Positions 1 to 12,300 of a stretch of DNA of 64,000 bases are shown piece after piece. Positions within the stretch are counted from its first letter, which is position 1, and the number at the start of each line of letters is the position of its first letter. This stretch comes from Cytophagales bacterium (lineage in GTDB: Bacteria > Bacteroidota > Bacteroidia > Cytophagales > Flammeovirgaceae), in NCBI GenBank assembly GCA_025056215.1, contig JANWWC010000002.1:207922-271921 (forward strand). Direction: 5' to 3'. Under the pieces are notes generated by a model. It saw only the letters and a program-made list of their open reading frames with translations. It was not told where the DNA came from and made no database searches. Both the position numbers and the translations under genes were made by a program.

Positions 1-308
1 AACCCGCTCACGCTGAACGTCGTGCTGTCGCCCAAACACACCGTGTCCGCTGAAATGCTGCTCAACACCGCCGTGTCTTTCACCATAACCCCTACGCTAC
101 CCAAACTGCTCGTACAACCGTTCAACAACCCAGCAACACTGTACACATGGCTGCCTCCACTCGTATACTTGAACCTGTAAGTGCTGCTCAACGGTACACC
201 GTTCACCATCAAACTAGCACCAGACGTCAACCCGCTCACGCTGAACGTCGTGCTGTCGCCCAAACACACCGTGTCCGCTGAAATGCTGCTCAACACCGCC
301 GTGTCTTT
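1..308 (-). repeat. GC-rich 228-bp (76-aa) in-frame tandem repeat, edge of an array
   Basis: Bases 1-80 and 229-308 are identical, giving a period of 228 bp, exactly 76 codons. The encoded unit starts SSISADTVCLGDSTT and has two cysteines about 50 residues apart, as in an Ig/PKD-like fold. Hand count gives about 56% G+C for 1-300 against about 40% for the next lines of the same gene. The array continues outside the window, so copy number is unknown. Confidence 0.85.
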
Positions 309-3300
309 AATAACTCCTAAATAATGCGCTGTATCCACGCAACCATTTGAATCTACACCGCGAAGAACTATCGTATAATTCCCTGATGAAGTGTATTTAT
401 GCTCAATAGAGTTACTACTGTAATCATATGTTCCATTGTTATCAATATCCCATTGATAAGTAGCTGCTCCTGACCCACTCATCTTAATAGTATCACCTAA
501 ACAAAGCGTATCGTTTGAAATAAATGAAGCACTTACCACTGGAGGAGTAAACTTATGTATTTTGAAAGTATCAGTAGACGTTTTCCCTAAAACAGAAGTA
601 ACTGTTACTACGTAAGCAGTATCTCCTAACGATGTTAATACAAGTGTATTTGTATCAGAACTTGAACTAAACCCAGAGGGTAACGAACTCCATACATAAG
701 ACGCTACTTGTACATTTGTAACAACTGCTTTAAATCCTACAGTATCTCCAAGACAACCATTCACGGAATCACCATTTATCAGTGACTTATTAGAAATAAA
801 TGAAATTTGTGGCTTCGGGCCTTGTATCTCAAACGTATCAGAAAAAACAGATGTGTTTCCCACGCTATCCTGCAGCGCCGTAAAGTTCACATATCCGCTC
901 GAAAGCAAGTTAGAATACTGACCAGGCGATAAGGTGTCTTTCCAAATACCACTGACTACATTAGAATATCCAATAAATTGCCTACCTTGCTTCGACATAT
1001 CCGCATACAACTGAACTCTCGAACCCGTTGCTGTTCCAGAAACAATAGTATCACTTCCCACTACACTAACAGAAGTAATCACTGGTTTCGTAACATTATG
1101 GTTTCCTCCTGACGCAATGTGAATACCTTCTGATGTATTACTATAAATACTGTTGGCTTGCATGATTATTCCACCACTCGCAGAAGAAATTGAGATACCT
1201 CTCGTGAACCCTACAATCGTATTATTTCCAATAGTATCTTGAGAATTTGAATTCGAACCTAATACTTGAATACCATTGCCACTATTTCCTGAAACAATAT
1301 TTCCATTCGCATCTAAGCCAATCGTATTAAAATTAATCAGATTATTTCCACTATTTTCTACATTTAGCAGTATTGCTCTCTGACCTGAAAAACTACCGTT
1401 TACTAAATTGTTTTGAACTATATTTCCACTTCTTTCTATAAAAATGCTTGCGTCGTAATTGCGAACACTCGCTAAGCCAGATGAATCAAACCCAATGTAA
1501 TTGCCATTAATATAAGCTCCTGTTTTAGTATATATGCCATACTCATTGATTGTATCCCCATTGCCAGAAATGATGTTTCTCCTAGAAATACTGCCATCTC
1601 CAATCAAAATAGTAGAAGCTGTATCGTTATAAATACCATGCAAAAAGTTTTTCACTACTGTACTACCATCAGCACCTACTCCTATAAAGTTATTAAACAC
1701 CTTAGTAAGCAATCCTTGATTGTAGATTCCGACATTTGCACCGCCTACGATGTTTCTTCCTCCTACTCCAGTTTCTAATCCTATCTGATTACCCGTAGAA
1801 GTAGATGAGATCAGTATCGAGTGATTTCCACCTCCTCCAGAAATGAGAGAAACTCCATTAGGTTGAACTCCTATATAATTACCGTACACTAAATTAGAAT
1901 CTCCGTTCAGAATATGAATATTTCGATTCGCAGCTCCCAAAATATTTCTACCTGAAATCAGCCCATTCCCAACATAATTATGAGAACTATTTTTTATCAA
2001 AACGCCATCATTAGTCCCAATAGATACAGTACCATTCGAATTCACTCCTATGTAATTTCCTATGATGAGATTGTTAGTAGAGGAATCTATGAAAATAGCG
2101 TTTACTCCCACAATAATGTTTCTGTAGAGTGTATCATTTCCTCCAATTACATTCGCATGAGCAGATCTAATATAAATCCCTTTATTAGTAGGCGTACTCG
2201 ACGTACCACTTAAGTTTGTTCCTACATACGACGAAATGATTTTATTAGAGTCGCCGTCTATTACAATAGCTCCATCCCCATTAAACCCTGCTATGTTCAA
2301 CCCTCTAAGAGAAGTATGTTTGGCATTTATCACAATACCGCTAATACTTGCTCCATTGCCAAAAATCCGAATATTAGGTTTTCCATCGCTGTTCAAATCA
2401 CCATTGATAAAGGTCGAATCATCGTTGATGTAGATAGAGGATGTAAGAACGATTGTACTATCGTTCAGAGAAGAAGAAAAATAAATTGAATCTTTTCCTA
2501 CATAGAAATTCGCTGAATCCACTGCCCACCGCAACGAACCAAAACCGCTATTCAACTTCTCAGTAACTACATGATAATCGTAGCGCGTACCTCTTACAAG
2601 AACACTCTTAAGGGTGTCGGACAATGGATTTGTGTCATTGCTATAAATGTAAAGCGAATCAATCACTTCGAAGTTAATGGAATCAGCAATCGCCTTTACA
2701 ACTACCCAAATAGAATCTCCCGCATTCAAAGTAATAGGACCCGTAGGAGATATAATCCCGAAATAAATGCTATCTTTTAATTGTAAGGTAGCGTTTAAGG
2801 ATGCACCTGAAAGATTTTTCACATAGAAGGAATCCATCTTTACAGTCCCTATTTTAGAGGTATCTAAATCAAGCGTAGTGGCAGATACGAATATCTCGGG
2901 ATTTGAAGAGGATAACACTAATCCAATAGAATCCGAAAACTCTGAAGTGTTGTTCGCACTATCATATAATGCCGTTACTTTAATTGCACTCGAAGGACTA
3001 AATGCACTGAACGCAAATGGCGGTATTTTGAAAGAAATTGCAGATTCGCCACTATTCAAAGTATCATATCCTAAGAAAATACGTCCCTGATTATTAGCAG
3101 AATCCACATAAATTTGAACGTATCTTGTATTCGAGGCAGAGGTAACAGTTCCATGTAAAACACTATCTACTCCAATCGAACTTAAAATCGGTCTACTTAT
3201 GGACCAGTTTGCATTACCTGTGAGCTTAATAGCATCAACGTCATTCTTAAAAATGGAATTTTCTCGAATCCTGATATTTCTCACAGCATAAGTAGAACCA

Positions 3301-6300
3301 TTGAGCCATACGCCAGTATCGTTATAAGCAATCACATTTTGATAAATCCGGTGGTTTTCTGCAAAACTCGAATTTCCATCGATCCTAATACCTACTCCAT
3401 TGCCTCGATCTAGTGTGCCAGTAGTATCCGTTCCAATTTTATTAGCTATAATATTGATGAGGCTTGCATTTGTAAGACTGCTGGTAAGCCAAATACCTGT
3501 TTTGCTGTGCCCTGAAACCACATTGTAAGCGATTGTATCTGAACCAGAATACAAATTAGCGTTCACTAATATTCCATGCTGATTATTAGGTACAAGTTGG
3601 TTATTTTTTCCTAAACCGATTACATTTCCTACTACCTTGATGGAATTAGACGTATTGAAAGTAAATGCTATTCCTGCTATTCCATTGCCACTTATATAGT
3701 TCTGATTTCCGGCAGTAGTATCACCTATCTTTACATTTGATACTGAAAGACCTATTTCAATTCCATATTGACCGTTTGCAATCGCAGAGGAGCCACTTTG
3801 ATTTAATCCGACAAGATTTTTATAGATCCAGCCATTTGTTACATATTCTATAAAAATACCCTTGGCTGTGTTCCCAGAAATAATATTATTGCGTATTACA
3901 AGAGTATCTAACGAGGAAGTAGGAGTTATGCTAATTCCTGTAGAATTTGGTATCGCGCTTGTTCCATTTTTGTTTACCCCTATTTTGTTATTTTCAATTG
4001 TATAACTCTTGTTGTTAGAACCCTCTACTTGGATGCCATTGCCGCCAGATATTCCAGAAATAACATTGTTTTTGATTACTACATTACTTGAAGCGGAGAC
4101 ACGCACCCCTTCACTTCCTCCTCTTGCAACCGTGCCTGCGGTATCTGTACCAATGAAGTTGTTATCTACATACAGTCCCTTTACTTTATCAGCATAAATA
4201 TTACTTTGATTGTTTCCAGCAATAAAGTTCCTTCCTTGAAGAGTGCCATTGCCAATGTAAGTATTGTAAACAGAATCACTGCCATTCATCGCAATGGAAA
4301 TGCCAATATCGTTTGCAATCGATAAAGATGTATTGCCTGTATCCATTCCAATGATGTTACCTATGATTAAGTTATTATCGCCTCCTACTATTTCAATTCC
4401 TTTGCTTCCCGTAGCTAAATTGTTACCGGAAATTACGTTATTCCGAATCTGGTTTCGATTAGAAAGAATTCTAATTCCTCCTCCATTAGGCTGAGAAGTA
4501 GTTCCGTTTTGAGTACCAATCCAACACCGCGCTACCGTATTGGAATCCCCGCTTAACAAAATAGCAAATTGTGAAATTGAGTTATTATACTTAATAAGTT
4601 TTAACCCTATAATACTATTATGTTTTCCGCTGATCCGGAAACCGGCTGTATCTGCTCCCACGTTATCGCCCGACACTATAATATCAGGAACACTATCTGT
4701 ATCAATCAACCCATAAATAACTGTACTATCGTTATTCAAAACTGGCAAGGCATAATTAAGAGAAATCTCATTTCCAAGAAGAGATGCATCAAATCTTATG
4801 GTGTCTTTTCCAGGTTTTAGATTAGCGTAATTCATTGCATAGCGCAAAGAACCCACTACATTCGCATCAGTTATGGTAGTGACAAGAAGCGGATCCACTA
4901 CGCTTTTAGCCACACTTAAAGAGGAAGAACGATTGAAAGAAGGAGCTGTAGCAATGGCAGTAATAGAATCCCCTATATTAAAAGTACCGTTATATTCCCA
5001 ATCACCAAAAGAATTTGCTACTGTTCTGCCTACATAAATTTTTCCTTGTACTCCCGAGCAAGCATCGGCCGTATCGCGATATATATCAACCGTATCGGAT
5101 GGATTAGTATTACCTGCTACTTTTGTCGGAATTGCTAACGTGATAGTAGGAGCAACCTTGTTTCCATTAGCTCCTCCTGCTAAAGTAATAGGAGCAGCAT
5201 TACAAAACATGGAGTTACCTACAATCTTAATACTGTCATTGCTAGAATTTATATATATTCCTCCCCAATTGTTATAAGCAATCACATTACCAAAACCAGG
5301 AAGTGTATCTCCAATGATAGAACGAGAACCTCCATCATAGCTAAACTCGATTCCATAGCTCGCATTAGGTAAAGGAGTAATTCCGTTTGCTCCTATTCCA
5401 ATATAGTTGCCATAAATGTAAGTACTATCAGCACCTAAATCGAGAGTAATAGCAGACTGAGTAGCGCCTCCAATTACATTCCTGCCATGAGCAGTGCCAT
5501 TACCAATGAGCGTATTTTTCAATCCAGAAATATTGATTCCTCGACTTATTGAATTGCTTTTGTAAGCATTTCCTGTACTATCTGTACCAATATAGTTTCC
5601 TAAAATTTGATTATGAACTCCGTATATCCATGATTCAATACAGGCCGAGGACGGAGAACAAGCTCCGAAAACATTTCTACCCAAAAAAGTTCCATTTCCT
5701 ACTTTGTTATAAGAACCATTCAGTACAATTGCTCCTACCGTTGTTGAATAACGATTATTTCGCAATGTATCATTTTGAACATTCAAACCAATAAAGTTGC
5801 CTAAGATAGAAGCGCTATCTACTTCTACAAAAATAGCAGAGCGTCCATTTCCTGCTATGATATTTCTGCCCTCATAAGTACCATCTCCAACCTTAATATG
5901 TTTGTTATTAGCGCCTGATAAATAAATACCATGACCAAAATTGGGAAAAGCTGAAACTCCCGCGCTATCAGTTCCAATATAGTTACCCGTAATGGTATGG
6001 TATCCATCTCCACCTACTATCTCTATGCCGTAGTGAGAAGATGTATAACCATTTCCTGAAATCACGTTTCGGCTCGCAAAAGTAGTACCTCCGATTTGTA
6101 CAAATTTTGCGTTTGAAACCAATATACCTGTTTTGAGATTCGGAATAGTATCGTTGTGAGCTCCTATCCCTATAAAGTTACCTAATACTTGATTGCTATC
6201 AGCTTGAATGTAAATTCCTTCTTGAGTATTACCAGAAATGATATTTCGATGTGAAAAAGAAGTTCCACCTATCACATTGTGTTTGGATTGTAAGATAATC

Positions 6301-9300
6301 CCATAATTTCCGTTAGGTCTTTTTTGAGTACCAGTACTATCTGTACCGATATAGTTGCCTGCGATTTGATTTCCTCCCAAGCTATTATCGTATATCCCGG
6401 CGTGGTTAGTCCCATTTCCAGAAATGACGTTGCGATTTATTTTCTGACCTTTTGCATTAAAAGTTATGTAAATTCCATATTCTGCATTTGTAATGGTATC
6501 GTTGTTTTTCGATAATCCTATAAAATTCCCTTCTACAATGTTACTATCAGAGGCGATGTAAATTCCGGAAAGGTTGCCAGAAATGATGTTTCTATCATTT
6601 ACGGTTCCACCAATGTAATTTTTATGAGCAGGAAACATAATATGAATTCCTTCTCCTGAATTTCGACGGCCAAGAGTTCCTGTCGAATCTGTTCCTATTA
6701 AATTTCTTTTTATGACATTATTGCCAGGACCATTTGGTATATGAATTCCTGTCACATTTCCTGAAATTACATTTCCTAAGATTTGATGATAACCCGAATT
6801 AAGAACCGAAATGCCTCGTAGGTTATTCATGATTGTATCATTATCGATTCCTAATCCAATAAAATTATTATGAACAGTGTTGCTATCCGCATTGTCAAGT
6901 TGAATTCCGTGAAGATTATTTCCTGCTATGTAGTTTCTTCCTGCAAATGTTCCATTTCCAATAGTATTATGCTTTGCTGTATTTCTTATCAGAATACCTA
7001 TATTAGCATTTGCAAAGCGGTTGCGCGCAGTAGAATCAGTACCGATGCGATTTCCAATAATTAGCCCATTATCTGCACTATCAACAACAATTCCATTATA
7101 ATTCCCACTAATAATGTTTCGTTCGATAACAAAATTATCGTAATTATCACCGCTGATGTTGATAGCCTGACCTGATGAAACATTGCTAAAATTGCGAAAC
7201 TCTAATCCTTTGATATGAACATGAGGCGCTTGAACGTTTAGACCTGTAGATACTGATGTATTTCCAACTAATCGAACTCGAACAGAATCATTAGAGTTGG
7301 GCTGCGTAAACCCATCTATCATAAGCGTATCCGTAATATTAGGGAGTAGAGTAGATAAATTGATGATCCACGGTCCAATTCCACCAGAAATATTAAACTT
7401 AATTGTGTCTTTGGAAGGATTCAAATTAGCGTAGGTGATAGCATTTCGCAGAGAACCCATCCCTGCATTATTCGTATTGGTTACGAGGAGTGGGTCATGA
7501 ACAGGATAAATAGCACTAAATGGAGAAGAGAATCCTGCGCTATCTGCAATAACTACAATAGAATCGCCCACCGTAAAAGATCCTGAAAACGACCATGTAC
7601 CTCCCGAAGCAGCAGTGGCACCTAAAAACACTCTACCTTGAGGAATTGCTCCGCAGCCACTGTGTTTGTATATATATATAGAATCTCCTGATGAAGATGT
7701 ACCCATGATTGAGGTAGGGGTAGCCCAATGAATAACAGGTGTAGTTTTATTATTATTTCCGTTATCAGTCAGTTCCACCCCATAAGAAACATTACAATAT
7801 ATTTGATTTCTTTTAATAGCGTTAGCATCGGCTAAAGCCCCTCTAATACGTATGGCCCCCCCTCCATTTTGGGAAATGATGTTTTCAGTAGCTGAAAAAG
7901 TTCCTCCTATTACATTTCCATTAGCACTTCCTAATATTCCTTCTATTTCTATTCCCCTTTGGTTATTCTGTTCGATATTATTTCCTACGATAGAATTAAA
8001 CGATGATTGATGAATATAAATGCCGTGATTGCCTGCTGAAACGATTTTATTATAGAAGATTTTAGTATATGAAGTATTATAAAGATATATATTATCTTCT
8101 AAATTAGGAAGAGAGGATGTTCCCGCTGCATTAAGCCCTATGTAATTATCTTGAATAACGCAACTATCACTACCGTGCATTAAAATTCCTCTTCCTTTGT
8201 TTCCTGAGATAACATTTCGGTAAATTGATGATGCACCTCCAACCTGCACTCTGTTAGCATTTATCGCATAAATTCCACTATTGGAGTAAGCTAACTCTAC
8301 TCCTGACGTGCCTGAAATATTTGTACCTATGTAATTTCCAAAAATTCTAGTTGTATCAGAATCACCTATATAAATATTGGAAAAATCATTACCTGAAATA
8401 TAGTTTCTTTCTGAAGGAGATGTTCCTCCGATTAAGATGTTATCTGCATGATTTTGCAAACAAATTCCATACATATTTCCAACATCATTAGATGAAGTAT
8501 CAATTCCGATTTTATTGCCCTGGATGATTCCATTATCAGCACTATCTACGAATATACCAGCAACTTTATTCTCAGTAATAATGTTGTTTATAATCTTGAA
8601 GTTGGAGGCACTGTTTTTAATATAAATTCCTGATGCTTGATTAGTAGTAAATTTCTTGATTTCAAAGCCTCGTACTTCCACTTGAGGAGCTTGAATAATG
8701 AGACCATGAGTACTAGCTATGGTAGTATAAAAACCAGATAGAATGACCCTATTTCCATCAGACCAGCCAGGCTGAGTAGTAGCATCAAGTAATAAAGTAT
8801 CTGTAATTGCTGGTAGTGGTCCATCATTTCCATTGTTATCAATATAAATATTCCATGGAGAACTACCTGCTATATTAAAATGGATTGTATCTCTTCCACT
8901 ATAACCATTTGCCCAACTGATAAATTTCCTCAAAGAGCCTGGAGGAGAAATGCTTGGAACAAGCAAAAAATCCTGCGTATTTGTTACAACAGTACGGTGT
9001 CCTGTGTACTCGTATGCACCAATATCAGCAGTGGTGGCGCCCCCTACACGGATTTGACCGCGCGCATCATGAACTACAGAACTATCGTAAAAAGCAGCAT
9101 CAATAGCGAAACTCCATGGTTTCAAAGGAATAGTAGGAACTAACCCGCCGTGATATCCCAAAGAATCTAGTCCTGGGTCGAGAACTGATGTGTACCTAAA
9201 TGCGCCAGGATTGGGATAATTGTAACCTGTATCTCCATAGATATCGCCTGCGGTGTTTGAATAAAACGCAGACCCATTGCCAATCAAATTATAACCGTTA

Positions 9301-12300
9301 GAAACCAAATTTCCTCCCTCATCATATATGTCTCCACCTATGTTTGATGCAATAATATTCGATCTAATATCGGCTATGGCTGATGAATGAAGATAGAATC
9401 CTCCTCCATTTCCTGCCTGATTCTGATAAATTGTGTTATGCACTAATGCCCCATTGGTAGCATTTGAAATATAAATAGCTCCTCCTTGCCGCACACCAGT
9501 TCCTGTAATTTTATTTTTGTAGAAAGTACAATTGGATAAACTTACACTCCCTGATGATGAGGGGTGAAAAGAAATAGCTCCGCCTCTACAAGTGGCTGAA
9601 TTACAATTAATTTCATTATTATAAAAAGTAGAAGCGTATATCCTTAAAGAGCCACCTGCAGACAAATAAGAAATGGCTCCACCTGATGTGTTTGAGGAAG
9701 CTGATACGACGTTTCCCTCAAAATAACAGTATTGTATAAATAGATGCCCACTACTGCAATAAATAGCTCCTCCTCCGTTTGAACTGGAAGTATTTCCATT
9801 TTTTAAAGTAAGCCCTGCCAGTACATTTGTATCTGATGCTGCTGTATTAATATTAAAAATGCGTCCATTATTATTAGTAGTGATTGTGAGGTTATGAGCT
9901 CCTAATCCGAGAATCACTAGTTTTTTATCCCAAAGAATTTCACCTCCTGCACTCAAGTTAATCGTTTGACCGATAAGAGTGCTATCGAAACGAATTGTAT
10001 CGCCTGCCACAGCATCTTGTATAATTTTTCTCAACGAGCCCGGACCACTATTGTTGGTATTTGTAACTGTGAGAACAGCTCCTAACAGATTTATCCCGTT
10101 AAGAGAACCTAACGTAAAAGGAGAAAAAGAGGAGACAAGATTAGAGGTGACCTTCCCACTTCCGATTGAAAATTGTCCTTGATCTACCCAGGTAGAACCG
10201 TTCCAGCGAGCTACTCTGAGATCGTTGCTCGAGCTATCAGTAATACCTGCTGCTACAGCGTCCTTCCAATGCAAAGAAACGCGCGCCGATCCACTTCCTG
10301 CTATACGGTCGAGAACCCAGTATTCTACGCGACTAACGCGCATTAATCCCGTTCTATCAGCAACATTCGTATAACGTTGATCTTCATAAGATGCTCTAAA
10401 AGTTGAGCTAGCTGAAATATTAGAAATTTCAAGAGGTTTCCACTTTCCATTTTTACCTATTGGAAATACAAAGTCGGCTGTTCCTACTTTTGCCATAGGT
10501 CCTTCTACATAAGCAGTAGATGTACCATGATTAGAAGTAGCAGAGGCTCCCAATGTGAGCAAATTAGAAAGAGTAGTAATGAGCTTTGCGTTTTCACTGA
10601 TAGTAAAAGAGTTGTTTACTGTAAGCGGGCTTACTAAAGTTTTATTTCCACTTCCGCGAATTGCTAAGTGGCTACAGGAACCTGCAGATACGCCTACTTG
10701 CTGATCGCCTGCGCGGTTATAGATTAAGCTATCACCAGAACTCAACACTGCAGGAACATTGCCTGCAGTAACGCCAGAAATAATTAATCTATCGTTAGTA
10801 GCGGAAGAAAAATCGATTGAACCTGTAGTAGTTAAAACGCTATCAGTAATAGTAAGTATTTTTGGATTAGTAGAACCTGCTGAAAGAGCACCACTCGAAG
10901 AAATACTGATTTTTGTAACTGTAGCACTCACGTTTGAGACTCCTAATGAAAAAGTAATATTGTTTCCTATGGTAAGTGTGCCTGCTACGCCTAAGCTCGT
11001 TCCTATCAGAGTGCGTGTTGAAGGAGATGCTGTTCCATTAAAGGAAAGATTCCGATAGTTCGGACTTGCAAACACATCCATAGAATTACCTCCATTATAA
11101 ATGACAGTACTCGGATTACCATCTGTAAGAAGAGTACCCAGCGAATTAGTAGGGCTGCGAAGCTCTAAAGTATGAGCAGCATTTCGCATATCGATAGTAG
11201 CGCCTGACGCATTTAAACCTCCTGTAAGAGGATTCGTTCCAATTTGAACAGTGCGTGCGCTTCCCGTTCCAAAGTTCAAGGTTTTTCCAGACGCAATAGT
11301 AACCATTTGATTGCCAAGAATAAGTATTCCTCCCGACCCTGCTAACGTAATGTTTTCATTTATATTTACTCCTCCAGTTCCTCCGTTTAGTTGAATATTC
11401 GAATTCAAGGTAATTGTTTGAGCACTTGTACTAAAAGTTATTGTTCCGTTATTGCCGTGGATAAAAGTCCCGTTATTAGTAATTCCTCCGCGAAAAACAG
11501 TGTTTGTGTTTGATGTCACATGATAAGCTCCTCCCGAGTGAACATTGACCAATCCACCAAAAGTAAGGGTACCGCCTGCCACTCCATCAAATAACACGCC
11601 ATACTGCTGAATGGTAGTAGTACCATCAACAGTAAAATCATAACTTTGAGTATCAAGCGTATCAGGTCCTGTACTCAAAGAATATAATTCTAAATTACCT
11701 TTAACTGTAGTGTTTCCTGTAAGTTGCCTTCTTATCCCCAATGAAGAAGGAGAAACAATCTTCAAGTGATAGTAGCTATTAGCTTTTATTTGGGTTTGCG
11801 CTACTTCTCCAGAATAAATCACAACACTTCCTAAAGAGTCTACATTTAATATTCCTGTCGGCATGACAGTATTAGACTTAAACTCTACAGTTGCGTTTTG
11901 TGCATTTGCCCACGTTGAAGTTGCGTTTGCTCCATTAAGTGACTGCACAACAATATTAGTTTCTCTATTATATATTGTTGAGCCTGCTCCAACGATAGTA
12001 CTTCCATTTAGCGAAACTGACGAAAGAGTGTTTTGTATAGTGAAAAAAGAGGACAAAAATTGCACAGTACCGAACGATGTAAAAGAGCCTGTTCCAGAAA
12101 GACCAGCTCCTGTTCCCGTAAAATCGACATTAGCACTATCCGTAAAAGAACCATTTACTATTAAATTACCTCCAAAAATGTATTTAGAAGATGCTACTCC
12201 TCCCAATGACTTACCCGAATTGACTGTTACAGAATTATTAAATTGGACCTGCGTAGTAGCATCTGCCAAACTTAGATTGGTATTCACAGTGACAATTCCT

